64,000 bases of DNA, taken from the NCBI RefSeq assembly GCF_008370325.1, contig NZ_VNIP01000004.1:186001-250000 (forward strand), given 5' to 3'. Position 1 is the stretch's first letter; each line of letters starts with the position of its first letter. A program made the translations under genes and the position numbers. This stretch comes from Martinezella tropici (GTDB lineage Bacteria; Pseudomonadota; Alphaproteobacteria; Rhizobiales; Rhizobiaceae). Below, piece after piece: positions 42,935-51,995 of the stretch. The notes beneath the pieces are model-generated. The model did not search any database and was not told the origin of the DNA. It saw only the letters and a list, made by a program, of their open reading frames with translations.

Positions 42935-43921
42935 ATGACGACGATGGTGACGCTGCGGGATATCGAGGCAGCGCAGCGGCGCATTGCCGGATATGTGCAG
43001 CGCACGCCGCTGCTGCCTTCACACGCATTGTCTCAGCGCATGGGCGTCCCCATCCATCTCAAGCTGGAAAATCATCAGGAGACCGGCAGTTTCAAACTTC
43101 GCGGCGCCACCAACGCGCTTCAATGCCTGAGCGCCGAAGCACGCTTGCGCGGCCTGGTGACGGCATCGACCGGCAACCACGGCCGGGCTGTCGCCCATGC
43201 CACCAAGGCAATGGATGCACGCGCGACCATCTGCCTGTCTGCGCTTGTTCCTGCCAACAAGGTCGAGGCCATCCGAAGCCTTGGGGCAGACATCCGTATT
43301 GTTGGGCATTCGCAGGATGACGCCATGCGGGAGGTCGAACGTCTGGTCCGTGAAGAGGGCATGTGTTTCGTACCACCCTTCGATGACGCCGCCGTCATTG
43401 CCGGCCAGGGCACGCTCGGGCTCGAGATCGCCGACGATCTGCCGGAGACGACACTTGTTCTCGTGCCGCTGTCGGGAGGCGGGCTGGCCTCAGGCGTCGC
43501 CGCCGCGATCAAGGGCCGTCTGCCGGCCGCCAAAGTCATCGGCGTGTCGATGGAGCGCGGTGCGGCGATGGCCGCAAGTCTCACAGCTGGGCGGCCGATC
43601 GATGTGCAGGAGGTAGAGACCCTTGCGGATTCGCTCGGGGGCGGCATCGGGCTCAACAATCGCCTGACTTTTCCGATGTGCCGTTCGCTTCTCGATGATG
43701 TGATCCTGCTCAGCGAAGACGAGATTGCTGCGGGCATTCGCCATGCGGCCAGGATCGAGGGCGAAACCGTCGAAGGTGCGGGTGCGGTCGGCATTGCGGC
43801 CTTGCTTGCCGGCAAGATCCGGCCCGATGGCCCGACCGTGATTGTCGTTTCCGGGGGCAATATCGATCCGGCGGTCCATCGGGCAATCGTCGATGATTTC
43901 AAGGCGGAGGTGGCGCCATGA
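42935..43921 (+). CDS. eutB: Hydroxyectoine utilization dehydratase EutB
   Basis: 328 residues; PLP-dependent threonine dehydratase fold with Lys in ETGSFKLRGA, STGNHGRA, and the phosphate-binding LSGGGLASG. In ectoine gene clusters EutB acts with EutC in converting hydroxyectoine toward ectoine. ATG at 42935 overlaps the stop of a 24-codon leader ORF; GTG at 42926 is the alternative. Overlaps eutC by 4 bp. Confidence 0.88.
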   Translation: MTTMVTLRDIEAAQRRIAGYVQRTPLLPSHALSQRMGVPIHLKLENHQETGSFKLRGATNALQCLSAEARLRGLVTASTGNHGRAVAHATKAMDARATICLSALVPANKVEAIRSLGADIRIVGHSQDDAMREVERLVREEGMCFVPPFDDAAVIAGQGTLGLEIADDLPETTLVLVPLSGGGLASGVAAAIKGRLPAAKVIGVSMERGAAMAASLTAGRPIDVQEVETLADSLGGGIGLNNRLTFPMCRSLLDDVILLSEDEIAAGIRHAARIEGETVEGAGAVGIAALLAGKIRPDGPTVIVVSGGNIDPAVHRAIVDDFKAEVAP

Positions 43922-44934
43922 CGCGTGTACTGATCCTCACCGAAACCGACCTTCGCAAGATCGTTCAGCTCGACAATGATGCCGTCGATTGCGTCGAACA
44001 GGCCTTTGTGGCGCTGGCGACAAAGGCCGTAGAGATGCCGCCGATCATGCGGCTTGATATCCCCGCCCATCGCGGCGAGGTCGATGTGAAGACGGCCTAT
44101 GTTCCCGATCTCGATAGTTTTGCGATCAAGGTGAGCCCCGGCTTTTTTAACAATCCGTCGCTCGGGCTGCCGAGCACCAACGGATTGATGATGCTCTTGT
44201 CGGCGCGCACCGGCTTGGTCGAGGCGCTCCTGCTCGATAATGGCTATCTGACGGACGTGCGCACTGCTGCGGCAGGTGCCGTGGCCGCACGCCACCTTGC
44301 CCGCCCGGATGCCCGTATCGCCGCAATTCTCGGTGGGGGCATGCAGGCTCGCTTGCAATTGCGCGCGCTCACGCTGGTCCGGCCGATCGAGGCCGCACGG
44401 ATTTGGGCGCGCGATCTGGCGAAGGCCGAAAGGCTCGCTCGGGAATTGACGGCGGAACTCGGCTTTCCCGTCGTGGTGGAGCCGGATGCCGAGCAGGCCT
44501 GCCGTGGCGCTGACATCATCGTGACCACCACGCCGTCGGACACGCCGATCCTCGATGCCGCCTGGCTACAGCCGGGCCAGCATGTCACCGCCATGGGCTC
44601 CGACGCCGAGCACAAGAACGAGATCGACCCGGCCGCCATCCTGAAGGCCGCACCCTACGTCGCTGACAGCCTGAAGCAGACGCGGCGGCTGGGCGAGCTT
44701 CATCACGCGATCGCCGCAGGGCTTGTGAGCGAGGCCAACGACTTTCTCGAACTCGGCGTCATCATCTCGGGCCAGGCCGAAGGCCGCCGGTTGCGCGAGG
44801 CGATCACGCTTTGCGATCTGACCGGAACGGGCGTCCAGGACACCGCCATTGCCACGCTTGCCCATCGCCGCGCCGTCTTGGCGGGCGTGGGCCAAGCGAT
44901 TGAAACGACAAAAGCATCAGGAGACCCAGCGTGA
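43918..44934 (+). CDS. eutC: Ectoine utilization protein EutC (ornithine cyclodeaminase family)
   Basis: 338 residues of the ornithine cyclodeaminase/mu-crystallin family: DVRTAAAGAVAARHLA, cofactor loop ILGGGMQARLQL, VTTTPSDTPIL, GSDAEHKNE. It is thought to act with EutB as an NAD(P)-dependent reductase in hydroxyectoine conversion. Starts in the eutB stop and ends overlapping doeA by 4 bp, so the genes are tightly coupled. Confidence 0.88.
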   Translation: MTRVLILTETDLRKIVQLDNDAVDCVEQAFVALATKAVEMPPIMRLDIPAHRGEVDVKTAYVPDLDSFAIKVSPGFFNNPSLGLPSTNGLMMLLSARTGLVEALLLDNGYLTDVRTAAAGAVAARHLARPDARIAAILGGGMQARLQLRALTLVRPIEAARIWARDLAKAERLARELTAELGFPVVVEPDAEQACRGADIIVTTTPSDTPILDAAWLQPGQHVTAMGSDAEHKNEIDPAAILKAAPYVADSLKQTRRLGELHHAIAAGLVSEANDFLELGVIISGQAEGRRLREAITLCDLTGTGVQDTAIATLAHRRAVLAGVGQAIETTKASGDPA

Positions 44935-46109
44935 GCGAACCGACCCTCAATTTCACCCGCGCCGAATATGCCGAGCGGCTCGAAAAGACGCGCCGCGCCA
45001 TGGAAAAGGCCGGTGTCGATCTCGTCATCGTGACGGATCCCTCCAACATGCATTGGCTCACCGGTTATGACGGCTGGTCCTTCTACGTGCATCAATGCGT
45101 GTTGGTGCCTGACGCCGGCGAGCCGATCTGGTTTGGGCGCGGCCAGGATGCCAATGGCGCCAAGCGCACGGCCTATCTCGCCCACGACAATATCATCGGC
45201 TATCCGGATCACTACGTGCAGTCGAATGAGCGCCATCCGATGGATCTGCTCTCGAAGATCATCGAGGAACGCGGTTGGGCCAATGCCTCGATCGCCGTCG
45301 AGATGGACAATTACTGGTTCACCGCAGCAGCCTATGCCTCGCTCGTTAAGCACTTGCCGAATGCCCGTTTCAAGGATGCGAGAGGGCTCGTGAACTGGCA
45401 GCGCGCCGTCAAAAGCCCCACCGAGCTCGACTATATGCGCAAGGCCGGCCGCATCGTCGAAGCCATGCACCAGCGGATCGTCGAAAAGGTCGAGCCCGGC
45501 ATCCGCAAATCCGATCTCGTCGCCGAAATCTACGATGCCGGCATTCGCGGCGTCGATGGTTTTGGCGGCGATTACGCGGCCATCGTTCCGCTGCTGCCCT
45601 CAGGCGCGGATGCTTCCGCCCCACACCTGACCTGGGACGACAAGCCGATGAGGAGCGGCGAGGGCACCTTCTTCGAGATCGCCGGCTGCTATCGCCGCTA
45701 TCACTGCCCGCTGTCGCGCACCGTCTTTCTCGGCAAGCCAACCCAGGCCTTCCTCGATGCGGAGAAGGCGACGCTCGAGGGCATGGAGGCCGGCCTTGCC
45801 GCCGCCAAGCCCGGTAATGCCTGCGAGGATATCGCCAATGCCTTCTTCGCGGTGCTGAAGAAATACGGGATCGTCAAGGACAACCGCACGGGCTACCCGA
45901 TCGGCCTTTCCTATCCCCCGGATTGGGGTGAGCGGACCATGAGCCTGCGCCCCGGCGACCGTACCGTGCTCCTGCCCGGCATGACGTTCCATTTCATGAC
46001 CGGTCTCTGGCTGGAAGACATGGGCATGGAGATCACCGAAAGCATCGTCATCACCGAGAGCGGCGTCGAGTGCTTGTCCTATGTGCCCCGGCAGCTTGTC
46101 GTGAAGTGA
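44931..46109 (+). CDS. doeA: Ectoine hydrolase DoeA (M24-type; EutD)
   Basis: 392 residues of creatinase/aminopeptidase-P fold. N-terminal DPSNMHWLTGYDGWSFYVHQ, C-terminal pita-bread domain with GEGTFFEIAGCYRRYHCPLSR. In known pathways DoeA opens the ectoine ring to N-acetyl-diaminobutyrate isomers. Cytosolic, in the operon directly before the deacetylase. Confidence 0.92.
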   Translation: MSEPTLNFTRAEYAERLEKTRRAMEKAGVDLVIVTDPSNMHWLTGYDGWSFYVHQCVLVPDAGEPIWFGRGQDANGAKRTAYLAHDNIIGYPDHYVQSNERHPMDLLSKIIEERGWANASIAVEMDNYWFTAAAYASLVKHLPNARFKDARGLVNWQRAVKSPTELDYMRKAGRIVEAMHQRIVEKVEPGIRKSDLVAEIYDAGIRGVDGFGGDYAAIVPLLPSGADASAPHLTWDDKPMRSGEGTFFEIAGCYRRYHCPLSRTVFLGKPTQAFLDAEKATLEGMEAGLAAAKPGNACEDIANAFFAVLKKYGIVKDNRTGYPIGLSYPPDWGERTMSLRPGDRTVLLPGMTFHFMTGLWLEDMGMEITESIVITESGVECLSYVPRQLVVK

Positions 46110-46118
46110 TTGCCTGAG

Positions 46119-47138
46119 ATGAACAGCATGAGCATATCCATACGCCCATCACCGATCACGCCGTCAGTCGACTTCGATCGCGACGGCATCCAGCACGGCC
46201 ATCTGCGCCTTCCCTGGTCGCGCGACGATTCCGCCTGGGGATCGATCATGATCCCCATCTGCGTCATCAGGAACGGCGAGGGGCCGACGGCGCTTTTGAC
46301 GGGCGCCAATCATGGCGATGAATATGAAGGCCCAGTGGCACTCTTCGATCTCGCCCGGACACTGAAGCAGGAGGAGATCAAGGGCAGGGTCATCATCGTA
46401 CCCGCGATGAATTACCCCGCCTTCCGGGCGGCGACGCGCACTTCACCGATCGACAAGGGAAACCTCAACCGGAGTTTCCCCGGTCGACCCGACGGTAGCG
46501 TGACCGAGAAGATCGCTGATTACTTTACCCGCTACCTGCTGCCGCTTGCCGACATCGTGCTCGATTTTCATTCGGGCGGCCGTACCCTCGATTTCCTGCC
46601 CTATGCCGCAGCGCATGCTCTGCTGGATAAGAGTCAGGAGAAAGCCTGCTTCGATGGTGTTGCCGCGTTTTCCGCGCCCTATTCCATGCGGATGATCGAG
46701 ATCGATGCCGTCGGCATGTACGACACCACGGCCGAGGAGATGGGCAAGATCTTTGTGACCACCGAGCTTTCGGGCGGTGGAACTATATCGGCGCGTACGG
46801 CTTCCATCGCCAAGCGCGGCGTTCTGAATGTGCTGAAGCATGCGGGGATCGTTTCCGGCACCCCGGAGATCGAAGCGACGCAATGGCTCGACATGCCGTC
46901 TTCCGATTGCTTCGTCTTTTCCGAGGCCGACGGCCTTTTCGAGCCGCTCAAGGACCTGGGTGAGAAGGTTTCTCGGGGAGAAATCATCGCCCGTATCCAT
47001 CCGATCGGCCGCACGGGATCCGTGCCGTCAGACCATCGAGCGGCGGTGGACGGTGTTCTCGCCGCACGTCATTTCCCCGGCCTCATCAAGACCGGAGATT
47101 GCCTGGCCGTCGTTGCGACCTTGACGGGAGGCCCCTGA
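46119..47138 (+). CDS. doeB: N-acetyl-diaminobutyrate deacetylase DoeB (EutE)
   Basis: 339 residues of the succinylglutamate desuccinylase/aspartoacylase family. Zinc ligands appear in GANHGDEYEGP (His, Glu) and LDFHSGG (His); catalytic Glu likely in TTELSGGG. Removes acetate from N-acetyl-diaminobutyrate. ATG at 46119 was chosen; TTG at 46110 and ATG at 46128 are alternatives. Ten bases after doeA. Confidence 0.9.
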   Translation: MNSMSISIRPSPITPSVDFDRDGIQHGHLRLPWSRDDSAWGSIMIPICVIRNGEGPTALLTGANHGDEYEGPVALFDLARTLKQEEIKGRVIIVPAMNYPAFRAATRTSPIDKGNLNRSFPGRPDGSVTEKIADYFTRYLLPLADIVLDFHSGGRTLDFLPYAAAHALLDKSQEKACFDGVAAFSAPYSMRMIEIDAVGMYDTTAEEMGKIFVTTELSGGGTISARTASIAKRGVLNVLKHAGIVSGTPEIEATQWLDMPSSDCFVFSEADGLFEPLKDLGEKVSRGEIIARIHPIGRTGSVPSDHRAAVDGVLAARHFPGLIKTGDCLAVVATLTGGP

Positions 47139-47142
47139 ATTG

Positions 47143-47166
47143 CCGCGCCGCGGCAGCGCGGCGCGG
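47143..47166 (+). promoter_or_regulatory. Perfect GC-rich hairpin between doeB and ehuB
   Basis: CCGCGCCGCG (47143-47152), loop GCAG, CGCGGCGCGG (47157-47166): a perfect 10-bp, all-GC stem starting 4 bases after the doeB stop and with no T-run. Likely an mRNA-stability or processing element that lets ehuB be expressed at a different level from the enzymes. Confidence 0.6.
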
Positions 47167-47241
47167 ACTACCAACCCGCTACGGCAAAGATCCGGAAAAC
47201 CGGACGGCCGATGGCGGAATCCAACCACAGAGGAGTGAACC

Positions 47242-48099
47242 ATGAAATCGAATTTATACCGCAGTCTTGCCGCCGTGGGCCTGACCATTGGTCTGGCTGC
47301 ATCCGCCAACGCCGCCAGCCTCGAGCAGATCAAGAAGGACGGCTATATCCGCGGCGCCAGCGCCAACGAAGTTCCTTACAGCTATATGGACGAGAGCGGC
47401 GCCGCCAAGGGCATCGGTCCCGATGTTGCCGCCGCCGTTCTGAAGTCGATGGGCGTCAAGGAAGTCGACTGGACCGTGACGCCCTTCGGCTCGCTGATCC
47501 CCGGCCTGAAGGCCAGGCGCTTCGACTTCGTTGCCGCCGAGCAGAACATCCTGCCCGAACGCTGCAAGCAGGTTCAATTCACCACGCCGAATTCCAGCTA
47601 CGGCGAGGGCCTATTGGTGCCGAAGGGCAATCCGAAGAAGCTGCATTCCTATGAGGACATCAAGAAGGATCCGTCGCTCAAGGTCGCGATCGTATCGGGT
47701 GCCGATCAGCTCGATTTCTTCCATGGTCTCGGTATTCCGGAATCCCAGATCGTCATGATCCAGGCGAATGCGGATGCGCTTTCCACGATCCAGACCGGCC
47801 GTGCCGACGCCTATGCGGCAACCGAGCTGACCGTCGCCAAGCTCGTTCAGGGCAGCACGAATGTCGAGCATGCGGAGCCGTTCACCGACCCTGTCATCAA
47901 CGGAAAGTCCGTCAGAAGCTATGGCGGCTTCGATTTCCGGCCCGAGGACAAGGATCTCTACAAGGCCTTCAATACCGCTCTTGAAGCCTTCAAGAAGACC
48001 GACGACTACAAGAAGATCCTGATTTCCTATGGTCTGAGCGCCGAAAGCGTCGAAGCCGCACGCACGAAGAGCACCGAAGACCTGTGCGCGGGCAAGTGA
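47242..48099 (+). CDS. ehuB: Ectoine/hydroxyectoine-binding protein EhuB
   Basis: 285 residues; AGAGGAGTG upstream. Signal peptide to SANA-A, then a family 3 polar amino-acid/osmolyte-binding domain (YIRGASANEVPYSYMDESG, DWTVTPFGSLIPGLKARRFD, ERCKQVQFTTP). Delivers ectoines to EhuCD. 93 bp before ehuC. Confidence 0.92.
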   Translation: MKSNLYRSLAAVGLTIGLAASANAASLEQIKKDGYIRGASANEVPYSYMDESGAAKGIGPDVAAAVLKSMGVKEVDWTVTPFGSLIPGLKARRFDFVAAEQNILPERCKQVQFTTPNSSYGEGLLVPKGNPKKLHSYEDIKKDPSLKVAIVSGADQLDFFHGLGIPESQIVMIQANADALSTIQTGRADAYAATELTVAKLVQGSTNVEHAEPFTDPVINGKSVRSYGGFDFRPEDKDLYKAFNTALEAFKKTDDYKKILISYGLSAESVEAARTKSTEDLCAGK

Positions 48100-48192
48100 G
48101 CCTATCGATAGTCGAGAACGACCTGGTGGCCGTCTGCGGACGATCGCCAGGCCGTTCGGCCCCTCCCATTCTGGAACGGAGGTGACCCGGAC

Positions 48193-48858
48193 ATGAGCTG
48201 GACACATTATCTGCCGGCATTGCTGAAGGGCGCGGAGGTGACGGCGCTCATCGCCATCGCCTCCATGTTTCTTGGTGCAATCCTCGCCTTTGCGGCCGGC
48301 CTTGCGCGCTTTGCCGGAGGACGCCTGCTGTCCTCGATCGCGATCGTCTATATCGAGATCTTTCGCGGCACATCGCTTCTGGTGCAGCTTTTCTGGCTCT
48401 ATTATGCGCTGCCCCTGATCGGGATCTCCTTCGATCCTATCACCACAGGCATCGCCGGCCTGGGCCTCAATATCGGCGCTTATGGCGCAGAGGTAGTACG
48501 CGGCGCGCTGCAGGCGGTTCCCGACACGCAGCATGAGGCGGCGCGGGCGCTGAATTTCAAGCAGGGCCAGACGCTCTTTCATATCGTCCTGCCGCAGGCC
48601 GTGGTCGAAATGATGCCGGCTTTCGGCAATCTCGCCGTCCAGAACCTGAAGGATACGGCACTGGTCTCGCTGATCTCGATCAGCGATCTCACCTTCCAGG
48701 CGCAGCAATTGCGCAACATCACGCTCGACAGCGTGACGATCTATTCGCTGACGCTGATTGGATACTTCATCATGGCGCTCATCCTTGTTGCCTTCATGCG
48801 CTGGCTGGAGATGGTCCTTCGCCGTGGCGTCGCCTTCCCGGGGAGGGCGCCGGCATGA
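48193..48858 (+). CDS. ehuC: Ectoine/hydroxyectoine ABC permease EhuC
   Basis: 221 residues, HisM/GlnP-type permease with about five helices and the EAA-loop region [32 protein letters not shown] upstream. Overlaps ehuD by 4 bp. Confidence 0.92.
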   Translation: MSWTHYLPALLKGAEVTALIAIASMFLGAILAFAAGLARFAGGRLLSSIAIVYIEIFRGTSLLVQLFWLYYALPLIGISFDPITTGIAGLGLNIGAYGAEVVRGALQAVPDTQHEAARALNFKQGQTLFHIVLPQAVVEMMPAFGNLAVQNLKDTALVSLISISDLTFQAQQLRNITLDSVTIYSLTLIGYFIMALILVAFMRWLEMVLRRGVAFPGRAPA

Positions 48859-49547
48859 TGTATGGCTTCACCTGGGATACGTCGACGACGCTGTCTTTTG
48901 CATTGTCGATCCTGCCGATCCTCGGCATCGGCCTGATCGTCACACTGGAGGCGGCAGCCGCGGGTTTTGCGATCGCGCTGGTTCTCGGCCTGGTTTTCGC
49001 TTTGCTCAGGCGCAGCCGTTTCGTGGCGATCTCCTGGCCGACGGCCTTCGTCATCGAGTTTCTGCGCGATACGCCGCTGCTCGTCCAGCTCTTCTTCCTC
49101 TATTACGTCCTGCCGATCTACGGCATCGTGCTGCCTGCCTTCCTGACCGGCGCACTGGCGCTCGGATTGCAATATTCGGCCTATACGTCGGAGGTCTATC
49201 GCGGCGGCCTGGATGCCGTGCCGCTCGGGCAATGGGAAGCGGCGACGGCGCTCAATCTCGGGCGCGGCCGCACCTACTGGGATGTCATCATCCCGCAGGC
49301 GATCCCCCGCATCATTCCGGCCATGGGCAACTATCTCGTCTCCATGCTGAAGGAGACGCCGGTGCTCTCCGTCGTGACGGTGGTCGACATGCTCAATCTC
49401 GCCAATCTCATCGGGGATCGGACGTTCGAGTATCTGGTGCCGCTTTCCCTCGTCGGCCTGATCTTTCTCATCCTCACGCTCGTCTGCTCGGCGGCCATTC
49501 ATTGGCTCGAAAAGGCGTTGCCGAAAAACGGAATTGCTCTCAAATGA
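48855..49547 (+). CDS. ehuD: Ectoine/hydroxyectoine ABC permease EhuD
   Basis: 230 residues, second HisM-type permease; [20 protein letters not shown] is the EAA loop, [19 protein letters not shown] the usual helix. Overlaps both ehuC and ehuA by 4 bp (ATGA), so CDA are co-translated. Confidence 0.92.
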   Translation: MMYGFTWDTSTTLSFALSILPILGIGLIVTLEAAAAGFAIALVLGLVFALLRRSRFVAISWPTAFVIEFLRDTPLLVQLFFLYYVLPIYGIVLPAFLTGALALGLQYSAYTSEVYRGGLDAVPLGQWEAATALNLGRGRTYWDVIIPQAIPRIIPAMGNYLVSMLKETPVLSVVTVVDMLNLANLIGDRTFEYLVPLSLVGLIFLILTLVCSAAIHWLEKALPKNGIALK

Positions 49548-50308
49548 CGCAACCATTGATCCGCTTTCAAGATGTGACCAAACGATACGGCCACCTCACC
49601 GTGCTCGATAATTTCTGCTTCGACGTCGCGCCCGGCGAGAAGGTGACGTTGATCGGCCCCTCCGGCTCCGGAAAATCCACCGTCCTACGCATCCTGATGA
49701 CGCTCGAGCCCTTTCAGGAGGGAACCCTGCATCTGGCCGGCATGTCCTATCATCAGGACAACGGCCGCGGTCGGTTCCTCGCCAGTGAGGCGCATCTGCG
49801 TCAGATCCGCACCCATGTCGGCATGGTCTTCCAAAGCTTCAATCTGTTTCCGCACATGACCGTGCTGCGCAATGTCGTCGAGGCACCGATGCGGGTGCTC
49901 GGACTGGGCCGAGCGGAAGCCGAGTGCCGGGCCGTCGACCTTTTGCGCATGGTCGGCCTCTCGGAGAAGAAGGATCACTATCCGAGCCAGCTTTCCGGCG
50001 GCCAGCAGCAACGTGTTGCGATCGCCCGTGCGCTCGCCATGCGCCCACGGGTCCTGCTGTTCGACGAGCCGACATCGGCGCTCGATCCGCAGCTCGTCGG
50101 CGAAGTGCTCGGCGTCATCCGCGATCTCGCCCATGAACATGATCTGACCATGCTCCTGGTCACCCATGAAATGCGCTTTGCCCGCGAAGTGTCAGACCGT
50201 GTCTGCTTCTTCGACAAGGGCCGCATCTGCGAACAGGGCAAGCCGGAAGATATCTTCAGCGCGCCGAAGGAAGACCGCACCAAGGAGTTTCTGCGCTCCA
50301 TCCTTTGA
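49544..50308 (+). CDS. ehuA: Ectoine/hydroxyectoine ABC ATP-binding protein EhuA
   Basis: 254 residues from [11 protein letters not shown]. Walker [11 protein letters not shown]-loop [13 protein letters not shown], signature [15 protein letters not shown], Walker [13 protein letters not shown]-loop THEM. No TOBE domain, as expected for polar amino-acid-type importers. Last gene of the plus-strand ectoine operon; a palindromic repeat follows 22 bases later. Confidence 0.94.
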   Translation: MTQPLIRFQDVTKRYGHLTVLDNFCFDVAPGEKVTLIGPSGSGKSTVLRILMTLEPFQEGTLHLAGMSYHQDNGRGRFLASEAHLRQIRTHVGMVFQSFNLFPHMTVLRNVVEAPMRVLGLGRAEAECRAVDLLRMVGLSEKKDHYPSQLSGGQQQRVAIARALAMRPRVLLFDEPTSALDPQLVGEVLGVIRDLAHEHDLTMLLVTHEMRFAREVSDRVCFFDKGRICEQGKPEDIFSAPKEDRTKEFLRSIL

Positions 50309-50330
50309 CGGGATTGAGCTGCGGCAAGCG

Positions 50331-50430
50331 CGTTTCCGCTTTTCTTCGAATCGCGAAAACACTCTATCCTCTTATTTTTACGCAATTCCGGACGGAAAAC
50401 CGCTATGCACTTTTCCTGGAATTGCTCTAA
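50331..50430. repeat. Rhizobium-type palindromic intergenic repeat, copy B
   Basis: About 100 bp between convergent ehuA and enuR, matching copy A (33210-33312), with 47 of 49 identical at the right end. GCAATTCC (50382) pairs with GGAATTGC (50418-50425). The terminal CTCTAA supplies the stop codon TAG of enuR (50427-50429). The left TAGAGC end is degenerate. Confidence 0.85.
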
Positions 50431-51857
50431 ACGATCGAGCCTACGTCGAAGACGGGCGGCAGCTGTTCGAACGTACCGCGAACGGTTTCGAGCGCCGAGC
50501 GAAGGGCCGAGTGTGAGAGGCGGCCGCCGAGACAGATGCGGATGCCGCCGACCGGCCGCTCTCCACCGGCGACGAACGGATCGGACGGTGTGACAGCGAC
50601 ACCCTTGCGGGCAAGCGCCCGCACGAGACCTTCCTCCGTCCAGCGTTCGGGAACCGACAGCCATGCGCAGAGCGACAGCGGATGGCTGCCGGCAACGAAC
50701 GGAGCCAGTACCTCGGAGACGATCGCCTGCCGGGCTTCGGCCTCGCCTCTCTGGACGGCAATCAGGGCTTCCGCCGTCCCATCCAGCACCCAGCGTGAGG
50801 CCATTTCGGCAACGACATTGGTGGCGCTCCATCCGGTCACGCGCAGGATCGAGGCGGCGCGGATCGAGTAGTGGGCGGGCACGACGAGATAGCCGATGCG
50901 CAATCCCGTCATCACGGACTTCGTGAAGCTGGTTACGAAGAAGCCGAGTTCCGGAATGAGATCGGGCATGGAGGGAAGGGGATCGCGAAGCATCGGCTTG
51001 TAGACCTCGTCCTCGATGACGAAGATACCATGCCGGCGGGCTATATCGGCGATTGCGCGCCGGCGCTCGGCCCCCATCACGTGGCTGGTGGGATTGCCGA
51101 GCGAGGAAACGATGACGAGCGCCGTCACGTCGCCGATGGCACAGGCCGCCTCGAAGGCTTCGGGCAGAATGCCCTCGCGATCGGTCGGAAGACCACGCAG
51201 CGTGAAGCCGAGAACATTGGCAAGACCGATGATGCCGTGATCGGTCAGGTTTTCGGTCAACACAACTTCGCCGGGCCGAACGACCGAGGCGACGGCGAGG
51301 AAAAGGCCATGCGCCGCGCCATTGGTGATCAGGATCCGGTCGGGATCGGTCTTCACCGACAGACCTGAGAGCCAGACCTGCGCCGCGGTCCGATGGGCAT
51401 CGAGGCCGGCGATCGGCCGGCAGGGCCGCATGAAGCTGCTATTGTCGCTTTCGGCAAGCGCCTGCATGAGTTCACGGGCCGATCGTTCATGGGCTTCGGT
51501 GTAGACGGCCCGGATGATGGAGAGATCGGCGCTGCCGCTCGGATCGCGATCGAGCATGAAGCTGTCGGCGCGTTCGGTGACGCGGCTGCGCACGAAGGTG
51601 CCGCGCCCCACCTCGCCACGCAGATAGCCGCGGCGCTCCGCCTCCTTGTAGCTCAGGCTCACGGTCTGCACCGAAATCCCCAGCGCATGGGCGAGATCGC
51701 GATGCGTCGGCATCTGCGCGTGCACCGGCAGAATGCCGTCATCGATGTCGGCGATGATCTTGTCGGTGAGCAGCTTGTGCTTGGTCACGCCCTTGCGATG
51801 CTGAAGGACGGGTTTCCAGGCGCCATTGTCCTGGTCTTTTGAATCATGACGATACAT
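50427..51857 (-). CDS. enuR: MocR/GntR-type ectoine regulator EnuR
   Basis: 476 residues from the ATG at 51857 (TTG at 51881 is also possible). N-terminal GntR winged helix (MPTHRDLAHALGISVQTVSL), then an aminotransferase-like domain with PLP-binding Lys in VTSFTKSVMTGLRIGYL, NGAAHGLFLA and EDEVYKPML. EnuR proteins sense ectoine breakdown intermediates through PLP chemistry and repress the uptake/catabolic genes. A 9-bp inverted repeat overlaps its start. Its last codon borders repeat copy B. Confidence 0.9.
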   Translation of the reverse strand: MYRHDSKDQDNGAWKPVLQHRKGVTKHKLLTDKIIADIDDGILPVHAQMPTHRDLAHALGISVQTVSLSYKEAERRGYLRGEVGRGTFVRSRVTERADSFMLDRDPSGSADLSIIRAVYTEAHERSARELMQALAESDNSSFMRPCRPIAGLDAHRTAAQVWLSGLSVKTDPDRILITNGAAHGLFLAVASVVRPGEVVLTENLTDHGIIGLANVLGFTLRGLPTDREGILPEAFEAACAIGDVTALVIVSSLGNPTSHVMGAERRRAIADIARRHGIFVIEDEVYKPMLRDPLPSMPDLIPELGFFVTSFTKSVMTGLRIGYLVVPAHYSIRAASILRVTGWSATNVVAEMASRWVLDGTAEALIAVQRGEAEARQAIVSEVLAPFVAGSHPLSLCAWLSVPERWTEEGLVRALARKGVAVTPSDPFVAGGERPVGGIRICLGGRLSHSALRSALETVRGTFEQLPPVFDVGSIV

Positions 51858-51891
51858 GGATTGATCCGGTACAATTCTCAAGATCCATGTA
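51853..51891. promoter_or_regulatory. Inverted repeat over the enuR start, candidate autoregulatory operator
   Basis: TACATGGAT (51853-51861) and ATCCATGTA (51883-51891) are perfect inverted repeats around a 21-bp spacer; the enuR ATG lies in the left arm. MocR-type regulators commonly bind near their own start. GATCCATTAC before eutB resembles one arm. Confidence 0.5.
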
Positions 51892-51995
51892 CACCATTCA
51901 TTGCCGGATAGCGATGACCGCGCGGCCTATTGTCAACAACAGGTCGCGCAATCATCTCGCAAAATAAAGGGTACTCTTCTCAACTAGGATTTCGG

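Noticed and set aside
48758-49543. N-terminal extension of EhuA through ehuD
   Set aside because: It is the out-of-frame shadow of ehuD; the ATPase fold starts at 49544.
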